A DNA stretch of 64,000 bases, from NCBI RefSeq assembly GCF_023073715.1, contig NZ_JADPKA010000001.1:1-64000 (forward strand), written 5' to 3'. Shown here piece after piece: positions 27,267 through 37,837 of this stretch. This DNA is from Bradyrhizobium sp. 164 (GTDB taxonomy: Bacteria; Pseudomonadota; Alphaproteobacteria; Rhizobiales; Xanthobacteraceae). Position 1 is the stretch's first letter. Every line of letters begins with the position of its first letter. A program made the translations under genes and the position numbers. Below the pieces are notes generated by a model. The model was not told the DNA's origin. It ran no database searches and was given only the letters and a program-made list of their open reading frames with translations.

Positions 27267-29092
27267 TCACAGCGCGAGCGGCTCCATCTGGATTGGCGCA
27301 CGATGAGTCATTGAAACAATCGGTTGTTGGATGCTTTGGAACAGCTCGACGACGGGCTTTATCAACGCCGGCGATTAACGGCACGGCCGAAAATCCTGCA
27401 AGGACAGCGGGAGTAGGCGCGCGATGGTTGAATAAGACACGATGAGGCGGATCGTCGCCGATTCGAGGAATGAGGCGCCGTTTGCACATGGATCGGGCGC
27501 AACCTGCAAGATGGGAACTGCGTGAGCACATCCATCTCAATGGTCGTCGGCGCGTGATATCGCCGCCGCAGCAACCTCGTTTGTGGCAGATCTTGCCATC
27601 TTGCAAGAGCCCAGAGGTATCGCTGACGTTACGATCGATTGACGGACCGTAGGACTTACGGCCGTACTGGCCGCCGACGAGCACGCAATTTGATCTTTCG
27701 CTCCAACTCCATAGTCCTGGCGGAATGTTCACTGCAGGCCCAAGATCCGCTGGTTTGGCGGCACCACTTCCAACGAGCGCAATCCTTGTGGCAAGCCAAG
27801 AATGAACTTCTGATCGCATCCTAACCTTTACTAGGTGCACATTACCGACTTGCACACACGTCCATCAATGAAACAGGTGCGACATGGCTGCTTTAGGCTT
27901 ATAGCGCCGAGCCACGCGCAACCGACGCCCTTAAACAGTCTGATCCTGTTACGTCGTTTTCGACGCCATTTCTGGCGAGCGCTCGATGTGAGGTCGAGCA
28001 AGAGATTGGTCTTGCCTGTGTTCTTGCGTGCACAATGTCGCGTACGCAAACAATTCGTGTCATGTCGAGACAAGCCGCGCGTTCCTTTCAGATGGGACGC
28101 CCTGTGCACGCGCCCGAATAATTCCAGCGGAACAGATCTACTCGGTCTGGCCATTGCCTCGTTCTTGCTCCAGCACCACTATGCAACGAGGTGCAGCCGA
28201 ACTGCATTTTTCGCAGCCGGCTGCAGCACATAACGATGCAATTGACGGTTCGAATGTTCGCAAGCCGAACAACTGCAACAGAGCATCAACCCTCTTACGC
28301 CGCCATCGCTGTCTTTGAGTAGCAACAGCCGTGCCAGCTTCTCGGCAAACGTGTTAAGCTGTTGTTTGGGATCGGAAACCGGACGCCGCTCGGGTGACAG
28401 CTAGTGCTTAGAGCGCGACAGTCGTCATACTTGCCGTTAGGAACCAAACAGGATCTGCGGTCATCTGCGCCAGAAAGAATGCCTTACGACCCTGTCGAGC
28501 ACGGCTGAGCTTGAACGCCCGCAAGCTCAAATGCGTGTGGATGATCATGCCCTCCCTTTGTCGCGAAGCCAGCGTAGCAGGTCGTTGATGCTGGGGCTAC
28601 TCAACACTAATTCGGCTTACAACAGCAGCCCAGAAATGCCGTTCTGCTTGAGCTCCATAGCGGAAAACAAGAGCGTCGCTCCCTATGATCTTGTTTGATG
28701 TCCGCAGCACTTCCCAGACGTCGCAACTGCGACGGAGGTGGGCAATTCCTCCTTTGCTCGTGAACTCGAAGGCCGCACGCGTTGGATCTGGTTCGCGCCA
28801 AGAAAGACCAGATGCTCGTGCGTTCCGATCGGGTCCTCACTGCGCTTCTAAGAGGAGGCGCTCAGGTGGGCCGAGAACTAATCCGCGATGAAGAACGTGG
28901 CCGCGCGCGATGGAGCACTTCCAGCTGGCTATTTGCGCTCCGGTGACGCCGCCAAAAAAGCCCCCGGCTTCGAACAAGATGGGTCATAGTCGGAATCTCC
29001 AAAACAATCACAAGCTCACGCCAGGATTGCAGCTGTGGTCTCGCAGCTAAGAAAACGCTGACATACGCCACGCACGAGAGTATCTTTTTGAC
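27267..29092. other. 1.8 kb of decayed DNA without a recognisable gene
   Basis: All frames give low-complexity Arg/Ser-rich or interrupted translations. The leftward frame 27232-27855 is open but does not look like a protein. A consensus sigma54 promoter (28321-28336) is listed separately. TGT-N11-ACA at about 28035 is probably chance. Confidence 0.45.
28321..28336 (-). promoter_or_regulatory. Consensus sigma54 promoter, leftward
   Basis: The minus strand reads TGGCACGGCTGTTGCT, a full match to TGGCACG-N4-TTGCT. No NifA site lies within 150 bases upstream and no clear gene follows before the ABC exporter about 1.07 kb away. It may be the remains of a lost NifA-regulated gene. The same core with one changed spacer base occurs in the duplicated segment near NodU. 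Confidence 0.45.
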
Positions 29093-30658
29093 TTAATCGG
29101 GGGCCGGCTTCATCATGGCTTCGACCTCTGCCCGAAAAGCCTGGCGCGACGCGTCACGCGAGTAGAACATGGCCGCCCGGATAGACCGCGAGCTTGACGC
29201 GCGGCGCCGACGCAAAGGCGGGCAATTGGTCGAGCACAATCTGCGAGCCGAAATAGGGCGTTGCGAGATCGAACAGGCCGTGCCCGACCAGTATGGTCAT
29301 CTTCGCGTCTGTTGCGAGGATCTCGCGCAGCTCCGACACCGACTGCGCGGGACCGCGGCCGAAATCCCAGGCCTGCCCGACCGCACCGTTGATTAGCTCA
29401 TGGGAGCCGTCCGGCCGCCAGTCAGCTTGCGCGTGAGGAGATCGACGGCGGTACTGGTCAGTGGCGCCAGAAGCGCCTCCCCTGAGGGATCGCCGAAGCG
29501 AGAGCTGTTAGAATCCGGATAGGGATCAAGGCCACGCACGGAAGCATCGAAGCGGCCGGTCACCTTGCCGTTCTTGCGGTCGAGCTCGCGGCGGAATTCG
29601 GCGACATCGAAGCGGCCCGCGAGCCGGCGGCTCACCGCCTGGTCTATTCCCGTTAGCGTGGCGACCTTGTCGGCCAGCCGCGTGGCCGCCTCCTTCTCCG
29701 CGATGCCCTTGACCAGGTCGGTCAAGAACTCGCCGCGTGCGTAAGCTTCGACCTCGACGAGATCGGCCCGCTTCACCGGTCCCTTCCCTTCGCGTGCGAT
29801 TGCGACATAGCTCGGCAGCTTTGCGACGTATTGAAGAAGACTCGTGCCGCCGAAGTCGCGGAAGTCGAACACCGGTGAAATCATGATCAGGCCCTTGACG
29901 CCGACACCTTGCTGCTTCTGCAACTGGCGCACCACCTTTGGCCCGCGAATACCACCATAGCTTTCGCCCGCGACATACTTTGGCGACAACGATCGGTCGT
30001 GCTTCTCGAGCCAGCGGCGGATCACCAGAGCGGGCGCGCTGACATCGCCGTCTACGGAAAAGAACCGCTGGCGGACATCCTCGCCGCTCGCGACGAAGCG
30101 GCTATAGCCGGTCCCGACCGGATCGATAAAGACGAGGTCGGTGAAATCGAGCCAGGTTTCCGCATTGGGCTTCACCTCCGCAGAGGTCGATGGTGTGACC
30201 TCGTCGGCATTGATCGGCAGCCGCCACGGACCGGCATTGCCGAGCTGCAGCCAGGCCGACGATGCACCAGGCCCGCCGTTGAAGAAGAACGTGACGGGGC
30301 GTGTGGCGCGGTCGCCACCGTCGAGCTGATAGGAGGTGTATGCGATGTCGGCCTGCGGCTCGCCCTTGTCGTCGAACAGGCGGATGGAACCTGCGGTCGC
30401 CGTGAATGCGAGCGTCCGCCCGGGCTGCTCGAGCGTTTGCCTGGTGGTGGAGTCCGGCGGAAGGCGGTGCTGCTCGGCCGCTGACGGCGTGCCAGGTGTT
30501 TGGCCGCCGCGCGCGCTGGGACTGCCCTTCTGGTCGGCCAGCGTTGTGGCCTCGGGGCGCGAGGGCGGATTGTCGGCCCAAGCGCTCCCGATCACGCCAC
30601 AGGCAAACAGAGCCAGCGCAAGAGAGGCGCGGCGCAGCGCAGTCCAATCGAATTGCAT
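29093..30658 (-). pseudogene. Secreted S10 serine carboxypeptidase-like protein, two frameshifts
   Basis: The start has a signal peptide (LALALFACGVIGSAWA then D). The peptidase S10 core follows: FFFNGGPGASSAWLQLGNAG, FIDPVGTGYS, catalytic serine in AGESYGGIRGPKV, then aspartate in GHGLFDLATPY and histidine in YPGGH. Near 29425 the frame shifts: the DNA continues WRPDGSHELINGAVGQAWDF in a second frame. Near 29168 two bases of the GGHMFYSR codons are missing, and the tail RDASRQAFRAEVEAMMKPAP runs in a third frame to the stop at 29093-29095. The serine lies on one fragment and the aspartate and histidine on another, so the product should be inactive. Confidence 0.88.
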
Positions 30659-30972
30659 CGAGTCTCCTCCCGTCCCGGCCGCACTTTTGTACGACCACCG
30701 TGTCTCCCAAGAAGGCCCAACGACTTACCTGACAATCGAGGACCACCAAACCTACCAAGTCCGGTAGTATTCACCCCATGGCGATCAGCAGCAGCGCCAG
30801 TGAGGAGGCGGTGCTTGAAAAAGCCAATCATTTTTCGACGAGCAAACGGATGCCTTAAGAGCGTCTAACGCGCGCTGCATCCTGCATCGGAACAACTGAA
30901 TCTCGCCGCATAGATGCGTTTCGTGCACTCGGCTATAGCCGCTTAGGCGGTGGCTTCTGGGACAAATCTGGA

Positions 30973-31090
30973 GCGATGTAGCACGGCAAGCGGCAAGGCG
31001 AACAAACTCAACAAGCTACATTGCTCACGACTGAGATGCATGTTGAACTATGCGCTGCATACGAGGGCGCCATTGCGCGATCCAACGCGA
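30973..31090 (-). repeat. ~115-bp dispersed repeat, copy 2 (inverted)
   Basis: The reverse complement matches 22033-22150 in most positions, including GTGAGCAATGTAGC, TGTTGAGTTTGT and the GGATCGCGC end. The two copies are 8.9 kb apart in opposite orientation. Confidence 0.7.
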
Positions 31091-31470
31091 CACCACTCGT
31101 GAGCGCGCATTGTGTTGCCCCAGCTTGATGCACGCTCAGGAAGCAGATTGGGAAACCTGCCCTGATCGCTCCTGCCGGATGATCTTCGACGTGAGTTGGG
31201 CGCGAATTCCATCGCTTTAGCGTACGGCTGACGCCACGAATTCCTAATCTCCCAGAGGATTGGCGTTTCAATCCGCAACTGGAACGAAACGGGATAAGGG
31301 ATCAAAAAAGCTCCGCGCCAGCATAATTTCCGCCAGCATAGGTAAGGAGGCGCTCGCAAAGAATGGTGGATTCAGGCAATTGGGTTTTCAGACCTTGTCC
31401 AGGTTTATGTCGCAAATGCGAAGGGCGATCGACAAACCAGCTAAATGCTGGGATTGATTGGCAAGAAAAA

Positions 31471-31495
31471 GGGCCGCTCGAATGACAAGCGGCCC
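31471..31495 (+). terminator. 8-bp GC hairpin
   Basis: GGGCCGCT (31471-31478) pairs with AGCGGCCC (31488-31495) around a 9-base loop. There is no T-tract. With no gene nearby it may be a leftover terminator or part of a repeat. Confidence 0.3.
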
Positions 31496-31854
31496 AAGTC
31501 TAGGGAGGAAACGCCCAAGGAGGACGGCGGTCGCGCGAGGCGCTACCGCACTGCAACAATACACGACCGCACTGCACACGCAAGGGACTTTTTCGCCGGC
31601 GTTCGCTTTGTTTGCGGCGAGTGGGTTGATCGCGGCGAAATCAGATTGCGAGGTCAGGCCGATTTTGCCAGGGGCTCGGCTATGCTCTGTCAGCCTTGCA
31701 TTCTGCGGCATTGCTCCGCCGAACTGGCACCACAGCCACTGGCGAGAGACTGATGCTCAGTAGGAGCTTCCCAGAAAACGTTTGGGACACCAAATTAGGC
31801 CAGTTCTGATCCAAGCTTTCTGCCGGCAAAAGAAACCGGAAGGCATAGCCCTCA

Positions 31855-32274
31855 TCACTTTCGATCCAGGCGGGTGGTCGCCTCGTCCAAGGCGGCATGT
31901 CGCGTCACGAACTCCGGTGCACTCTCGAGTGAGCGGGGCGAGCATGTCCCGTCGTGGGGCGATGTGCCGCAATCACTTCGCCCCACGCTAGTGGGCGGAC
32001 TGAAGATCAGATCGCATGCATCAAGCGCGTCGAAGGTCAGACGTACCCGGACAATCGGAGCTGCACGCAACGTTGTCTCAGAGGCAGTATTGCCGTTGCA
32101 AATAACGCCGACTAAGCCTTTCTGGACGAAGAAACCATCACTACAGCGTTTCTGTTCTAGGAACGGGGTGCCATGGGGCGACCACTCTAGCGGTCTTCCG
32201 GCCAGGGACGTCAAGCCACTACTTCCGGTAGTTGAACAGTTTCGCAACATCATCTTGAACTCGCTCAAGAACAT
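31855..32274 (-). CDS. Possible hypothetical protein
   Basis: A leftward frame of about 139 residues from ATG 32274 (the frame is open from 32358). The translation has ordinary composition (for example VGVICNGNTASETTLRAAPI) but matches nothing I recognise. A rightward frame overlaps it. It may not be a gene. Confidence 0.22.
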   Translation of the reverse strand: MFLSEFKMMLRNCSTTGSSGLTSLAGRPLEWSPHGTPFLEQKRCSDGFFVQKGLVGVICNGNTASETTLRAAPIVRVRLTFDALDACDLIFSPPTSVGRSDCGTSPHDGTCSPRSLESAPEFVTRHAALDEATTRLDRK

Positions 32275-32716
32275 GGAATTCGAGTCTGTCGAGTGATAAG
32301 GGTTTCTCGTCAAGATCATTTCGCCACACTCCGGCCCGCTCAGCTTGTCACTGTCCATGGTCGATCATTCGAGTGGCTCGACATCCGCACCGACACAGTC
32401 GCCCAGTTGCGCGATCCGGTGACGCTCGAACGAGCGTGGGTGCCACTGGCCACGATCACCGTTCCGGTGCGGCCAGACTGGGCGCGGACACATCCCGCAG
32501 TCAGTGAGGCCAATCGCCCACTTTCTATTTTTTTCCATCGCTTCCGTCGTCGGAAGCAATCAGCTGATACGATCGCGCTCCAGGATCGTGGGTGACATGG
32601 CTGGTACATCCAGACCCGGTTCGAGAACGGCGCGACGAGCTCGTACGTCCCCTGTATCGGAGCTCTGCGGACCATTAAGGAGGCCAGCGCTTTCAATTGC
32701 GTGAAATGTCCCTCGA

Positions 32717-33000
32717 TCACCTGCAGGATGGCACTGAACGTAAGCTCGGCGACTGTATCTGCGGGATCAAAAAGCTGTACTGGCTGATGAAATAGCCTTT
32801 GGCACCGACCATCTCGGATGCGACGAGCACGAGCATGACCGAGGCGCTCGCGAGGCGAATGCCGACGAAGATCGTCGGAAGCGCCGCCGGAAGGATCACT
32901 GCGGACAGTTGCTGCGGCGTCGCGCGCATCGTCCGCGCCGACGTGATCCGGAGCCCGAGAGCTCGGCGATGGTTGGAAAGAGGGTGAGCAGCGGGGCATT
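32717..33000 (-). pseudogene. Relic of an ABC permease (SsuC/TauC type)
   Basis: The leftward translation RATPQQLSAVILPAALPTIF, then VGIRLASASVMLVLVASEMV and KGYFISQYSFLIPQ, is the conserved EAA loop and last helices of a nitrate/sulfonate/taurine-type permease. Both sides are missing or out of frame. Confidence 0.65.
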
Positions 33001-33284
33001 CATCGGGCAGCTATGTGCCATCGATGCTTGACCCCTACAACCCATCATCGAGGAATGGCTCGCCGCGGCTCCGCACTTGTCTGCGGTCGGGCCGGACTTT
33101 GAGATTTGCGATAAATACAATGCGGGTACGAGCGGTGTGACAAGGCATCAGCGCACTGCTCGTGAACGGCTAGACCGCAGCACGCGCAGCGGAGATCACA
33201 TGATTTGTAAATGGAGCCTGCTCGGCAAGACCAGATGTGCGAACCTGCGCCGTCAATCTTGAGCAGTGACGCGGATGAACTTTT

Positions 33285-33390
33285 CATAGCATCTTCGCCT
33301 GGCTGAGGGTTTTTGGATGCGTCGCCTTGGCCGAAGCCATAGCGGCCACCAATCATTCGCCGAGGCTGAAATAGCTTCTTAACGAACGGC
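33285..33390 (+). pseudogene. IS5-type transposase C-terminal fragment
   Basis: The segment reads RIFAWLRVF and the following bases track those after 24960 in the larger IS5 relic. It is a third trace of the same family. Confidence 0.5.
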
Positions 33391-33482
33391 GAAGAAGAGG
33401 TTCAATTCAGCACCTGATGCGGCAGCCCCTACTGGCTTGGAGGCAGCCAATTGCCTGATCCCGAGCCAATCGTCGCTGCGGA

Positions 33483-33893
33483 TCAGTCGCGCGGTGGCTC
33501 GCCTTTTCGCGCACATATCATGTTGGTTTCCTGTGAGCTCGCCACCCCGACCACGGCTGCCGGATTAACACAGTGGGAGCCCTTCTGAGGCCACATCGTC
33601 GGAGAGCTGGTCAACGCCGTCTGGCCGATTTGCTTGAGGACCTCAATGGACGTCTCTCCTCGTGACGCAGCTTCAAGGATTCTCGAAGCTACGTGCGTTC
33701 GGGTGCCAGTCTCATCAGCCGGGAGTTCTCTGCAAACTTCATTCAGAACTGCACGCAAGAGAGCGGCTCGTTTCGGAGGCGAACATAAGGAGTACCAACA
33801 ATTTGGATGCGTGTTCCTTACGCGAATCCATTCGAGCTTCAGTGGGGCATCGTCGTCGTGAACGTCGGAAACAACAGGCCAAGGCGTACGCAT
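33483..33893 (-). CDS. Small conserved-looking hypothetical protein
   Basis: 136 residues from ATG 33893. The middle (KRAALLRAVLNEVCRELPAD, then THVASRILEAASRGETSIEV and LKQIGQTAL) has the look of a short helical protein found repeatedly in rhizobial genomes, with function unknown to me. The first ~30 residues and the tail after TMW look less conserved. The true start may be nearer LLRAVL. Confidence 0.45.
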   Translation of the reverse strand: MRTPWPVVSDVHDDDAPLKLEWIRVRNTHPNCWYSLCSPPKRAALLRAVLNEVCRELPADETGTRTHVASRILEAASRGETSIEVLKQIGQTALTSSPTMWPQKGSHCVNPAAVVGVASSQETNMICARKGEPPRD

Positions 33894-33989
33894 CAGCTAC
33901 TCAGCTTCATTGCGCGCAGGAGAGCCTTGGTGACGCTCAATTCAGATCACTTCCTTCTTTGACGATAGACCAGATCATCAGTGGCCACA

Positions 33990-34877
33990 CTAGGCAGCCT
34001 TGGCCGTCTGCAGCTTTGGCTTGGAGCGCGCCACGCTGCGAGGACCAGCGATACTGAGGTGTACATCGCCATCGATAGAACGCCTCTCGACTCCATCTCG
34101 GTCACTGGATTTTCCGATGACGCAGCGCTGGGCCGCGCGGTTATCCCAGATTACAACGTCGCCTGGTTTCCAGCTCCATCTTACGCTATTCTCGGGCGAG
34201 GCGAGGTAAGATTGAAGGCGGTCAAACAGCTTCTGGCTCGCATATCTTTCCAGGCCGACGAAGTTCCTCACGGACTCTCCGAGCACGAGCAAGCGCTCGC
34301 CCGTCTGGGGATGGACGCGAACAACCGGACGCGCGTCCTCGCAGATGGTTCCGGTGAAGACATCACCAAATTGCTTTGCATCCATCTCGGCGGAGTGCCT
34401 GGTCAAGGTGCAATCATAGGTGCTGCAGTGCACTGCCCAGAGATTGTCGGCCAGCATCCGCAGCGGCTCCGGAAGATCAAGATACGCGGCCGCAGTGCTC
34501 GACCAAACTGTGTCACGGTCATCAGGCGGTATCACGACGCCGCGCAGCACCGAGATCTTCGGACATTCGTCACCGAAGCTGACGTCCGTGTGCACCTGGC
34601 CCGCATGACCGCTGCGACGATCCGGCTTCATATCTATAGGCGTTACCAGCGAACCAAGCCTGAGGGCAAAGCGATGCTGTTCGAAATCATCGAGATGTCC
34701 CTGATCACGGAAGAAGATGACCTTGTGCTCAAGGAGTAACTGGCTAATAGCCCGGACCATCTCGTCTGATAATTCATCTGATAGTCTGACGTTCTTGATC
34801 TCGGCACCGAGCCGGGCCGTGGATTTGACGATATCCGCTCGCGGGATAATGTTATCTGTCATGTTGCTCATGCTCAT
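33990..34877 (-). CDS. TauD/TfdA-family dioxygenase homologue lacking the distal histidine
   Basis: About 295 residues from ATG 34877, behind GAGAGA; the frame is open from 34937. The fold is clear: FFRDQGHLDDFEQHRFALRL, metal ligands H96 and D98 in QVHTDVSF, then RVHPQTGERLLVLGESVRNF and KPGDVVIWDNRAAQ. The family's second metal histidine normally follows as NRATQHY; here the residue is R251 (NRAAQRC). The following VxDY segment is also changed (VIGKSSDRDG). Without the third Fe(II) ligand, ordinary 2-oxoglutarate-dependent hydroxylation is unlikely. It may be decaying or have another role. No cofactor or transport genes adjoin; the SsuC-like permease relic lies about 1 kb away on the same strand. 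Confidence 0.85.
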   Translation of the reverse strand: MSMSNMTDNIIPRADIVKSTARLGAEIKNVRLSDELSDEMVRAISQLLLEHKVIFFRDQGHLDDFEQHRFALRLGSLVTPIDMKPDRRSGHAGQVHTDVSFGDECPKISVLRGVVIPPDDRDTVWSSTAAAYLDLPEPLRMLADNLWAVHCSTYDCTLTRHSAEMDAKQFGDVFTGTICEDARPVVRVHPQTGERLLVLGESVRNFVGLERYASQKLFDRLQSYLASPENSVRWSWKPGDVVIWDNRAAQRCVIGKSSDRDGVERRSIDGDVHLSIAGPRSVARSKPKLQTAKAA

Positions 34878-36032
34878 TCTCTCGCTATCGTGATGCGCGA
34901 ACAAAGCTGCGTGACCACTCGGTCGAGGGACCGACAACAGAAGCCACCCAAGTCGGCCTGGTGATGCACCCTACTCGGTCGCAATGTGTTGCAGCACTCG
35001 CCACAAAAGGCTGCAATGCATCTTGGGCTACAGACCACGACCATCGTGTGACCCGCTCTGTCGCGCACAGCTCCGACTCTTGCATCGCCTCTGACCGGAG
35101 GACGAGTCGACGGGCAGCGGTGCCGGGATCGACGTGCAACATGATCGATTACCTCGCTCTTACATCGCAATCATACGGTCAACAGATGTCCAGTCCATGA
35201 AACGAAACCAGCATTCTTTTCGCCGATAAGAAATGTTCGCTCTGTCCGGGAGCTAAGCTTAAAGATATTTTTGGGAAGGCAACTCTTCACACGTCCGCAA
35301 CAGGTACATTCGAGCTTATGAGGACGAAGCGGATAATAACTCGCGGTCTCATCAATCAGCGCGACTACGCAGCACTTTTCTACCACAAGTTAAGCACATT
35401 TCCATATGCAATTTGCAAGTTAGAAATAGATTTGTTTCGTCGTATTGAATTTAGTAAATATGCGCGACGGCTTCATCCGCCTGTCACATACGGAGCAGGC
35501 GCGCAGACCCGAAGCGAGAGATCAATCTTATCCGCGATATCAATTCCCGCTGCGGTTTAACAACGGGCTATATCACTCCTTTTGCGGGATTCCGTTTCAG
35601 GAGGATGCCTCAGCGTGAACTGGGACTTGTGTCAATAGCTTGGATATCAACATCGCTGCCAATCTAGAGGATTGAATTAAGTCGCGACTTGACGTGCATC
35701 GCTCGCACAAATGTCCGATACGTTGAGCGCCGTGACAAGCCTCTTCTCGGAAAAGCCGAGACGGCCCGCACCGCCAGCCGCGGACGACCTCGGCCAGTGA
35801 CCCGTGCACGCAACGCACACCAAGGCGTGCTAATTCGTCTCGGCTTCCATTGACGTTCTATTTCGGAATTGATTGTATCTCACAAAATTCTTTTTACGTT
35901 CGCCAATGCGCGCCACGACGTGCCAGCTCCACTTCACCACCCTATTTGGTCGTGGAGCCAGGAATGGAAACATCGCGACTTCACAGCTCGACTCGACCTT
36001 TAGAAACGAGATGGCCGTTATCGCGACGCGAG
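34878..36032. other. No recognisable gene
   Basis: About 1.15 kb, AT-richer around 35200-35500. Small frames at 35318-35560 (+) and 35597-35818 (-) are not recognisable. No firm regulatory motif was found for the TauD-like gene. Confidence 0.45.
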
Positions 36033-36542
36033 TCATTTCGGGTGAGCGGCTTCAGGCCAATCTGTGAATTCCATCTCGAATTGACGAGAACTGACGGGTT
36101 TGGTCGTGAATTTTACGGTTCTTCCTGAGAGAGCCGCCAACGATCCGGATGCGAACTTAAACGCCATCTTGCCGGAAGCTGCGATGCCAACAGCCCTGTT
36201 GTCCTCCGTGATAGAGGAACCGGTCCCCTCCAACACCTGACCAACCGCAATTCCGTGGAGCGCACGGTAAATGTCGATAGAAGCCAAGTACCCTCCTTTC
36301 TCACTGTCCCACTGGCTGACTGACAGTCCCGTAATTCCCGCGTCCTTCAACAGACCATGGGCGACGCGGCAGGTGTATTGAAGGCTGACAATGGTGCGCC
36401 CATTCCGATCGCCTGTCGGCTCTCGATCGGCGCCGTCTATGATGCAACCGTAGCGCCGCGTTGAGTCCGCGAGCGCAATCTCATTCAACCCAAGCAGTCC
36501 GCAAACAACATAAAGTATCATACAGAGAGAGAGCTGCTTCAT
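36033..36542 (-). CDS. Secreted hypothetical protein
   Basis: A 169-residue protein with a signal peptide (MKQLSLCMILYVVCGLLGLN, then EIALADS). The mature part has Gly/Ser-rich beta-like stretches (GIAVGQVLEGTGSSITEDNR, then KMAFKFASGSLAALSGRTVK) and two cysteines (YGCIIDG and YTCRVAHG) that could form a disulfide. Function is unknown. It stands alone between decayed regions. Confidence 0.6.
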   Translation of the reverse strand: MKQLSLCMILYVVCGLLGLNEIALADSTRRYGCIIDGADREPTGDRNGRTIVSLQYTCRVAHGLLKDAGITGLSVSQWDSEKGGYLASIDIYRALHGIAVGQVLEGTGSSITEDNRAVGIAASGKMAFKFASGSLAALSGRTVKFTTKPVSSRQFEMEFTDWPEAAHPK

Positions 36543-36759
36543 TGCCTATGCTCCGCGGATATCCCGCCGTCGTGTTGTACAACCTGACCCTACGGCCGAT
36601 TCAAGCTCCTCGATTGTTGTTCGGATGGGTGCGCCTCACAGTGACATCGGCATGTTTCCGATTCGAGGCGACCCGGTAGGAAAGCGACTACTCGGTGGAA
36701 TGAAGCTCAATGCTGCTGGAGAGTACCTCGATCAATTCGACCATAGGGATCAACGACGG

Positions 36760-37400
36760 CTCAGAGAGCAAGATCGGCCGCCAGCATGTGAAGACGGCGA
36801 TGCGGCGGATTGGGATAGACGCTCTATCGCCATCCGCGCGCCACCAGACCCGAGCCCGGCCACAAGATCCATCCATATCTGCTGCGCGTCATGGAGATTA
36901 CGCGACCGAACCAAGTCCGGCGATGGAAATCACCTACATTCTGACGGCGATTGGCTTCGCCGATCTCGCTGCGGTGTTGGACTGCGCAGCACGTCGCGGT
37001 CTGTCGTGGCGACTGTCGATCACCATGAACTTCTGCGTCGAACGCTGGCGTATTCCTTGGCTCGTCCCGGCAAGCCGGACATCTTCAACACGGCTCAGGC
37101 TCTCAGTTCACTGGACAGGCCTTTACCGGCGTGCTCGCCGACAACGGTCTTGCGATCAGCATGGACGGAACGGCGCATGGCGAGACAACGTGTTTGTCGA
37201 ACGGCTCTGGAGCAACGTCAAACACGAGGAGATGTGCCCGCTATGACAGCGTCAGCCGGGCGCGCAGCCCGATCGGCCTATATCTCAACTTCCATAACAG
37301 TAGGCGTCCCCATTCCAGTCATGGCGGCAGCACGCCGGACCAAGCCTACTTTACCCGCTGCCATGCCGTATGGCAGCCTAACGCCCCGGCAGCGGTCCCA
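36760..37400 (+). pseudogene. IS3-family OrfB transposase relic
   Basis: Shuffled over three frames, the DNA still encodes MEITRPNQV, LAAVLDCAARRGLSWRLSIT, QAFTGVLADNGLAISMDG, WRDNVFVERLWSNVKHEE and RPHSSHGGSTPDQAYFT. These are the rve-type catalytic domain of IS3 transposases. It has many indels; OrfA and the ends are not visible. Confidence 0.75.
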
Positions 37401-37837
37401 TCTATCGACGCGGAAACAACCCGGACCAGCTCTATTTCACTGGAGGGACATTTCAACGGGGACACTCTGCCCATGCTGCAATTCCCCGATCTGTATAGGT
37501 CAGCAACCTGCTCGGTCATGAAAGTCGCCGCGAAAGAGGAAGTGCGCGAATAGCACGATCAACGTCACTTGATCCCCCAACCAGGTCTGCGGTCAACCGA
37601 ATCAATGCACGGCAGGACCATCGTTCGCCTCACAGAGTCCTTGCGGTTCTCTCCTCCCGGAGACCCGTCAGCCTTTCGAGGAGCAATTGGCAACTAAGGA
37701 TTTCCAGCTGTCGCGCAAAGCCAAAGAGCTTCGGCTGGAGCGAGAGCAACTCGCCAGAGACAGGCAGCAGGTTGGAATGACATTTCGAAGCCGCCTAGCC
37801 GATTGGGCGACCAATGCGCGAACCGCCGCTGATCTCT
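37401..37837. other. No secure gene
   Basis: A rightward frame (37687-37986) gives a charged, coiled-coil-like start (LSRKAKELRLEREQLARDRQ), but it runs 149 bases into the opposite strand of the PanC-like gene. I do not call it. Confidence 0.4.

Larger units (their letters stand above)
30659..31854. other. No recognisable gene; repeat copy and a hairpin
   Basis: This holds the second copy of the ~115-bp repeat (30973-31090) and a GC hairpin (31471-31495). No frame gives a recognisable protein. Confidence 0.45.

Noticed and set aside
27232..27855. Leftward 207-codon frame before the ABC exporter
   Set aside because: The translation is low-complexity and Arg/Ser-rich with no domain; it overlaps the exporter start.
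28035..28051. TGT-N11-ACA as a NifA site
   Set aside because: The spacing is one base too long and no -24/-12 promoter lies downstream in either direction at a suitable distance.
35233..35260. A tts-box-like sequence (…TGTCCGGGAGCTAAGC…)
   Set aside because: Only the AGCTAAGC end fits the TtsI box well; the rest needs gaps, and the 80-codon frame downstream does not look like a type III effector.
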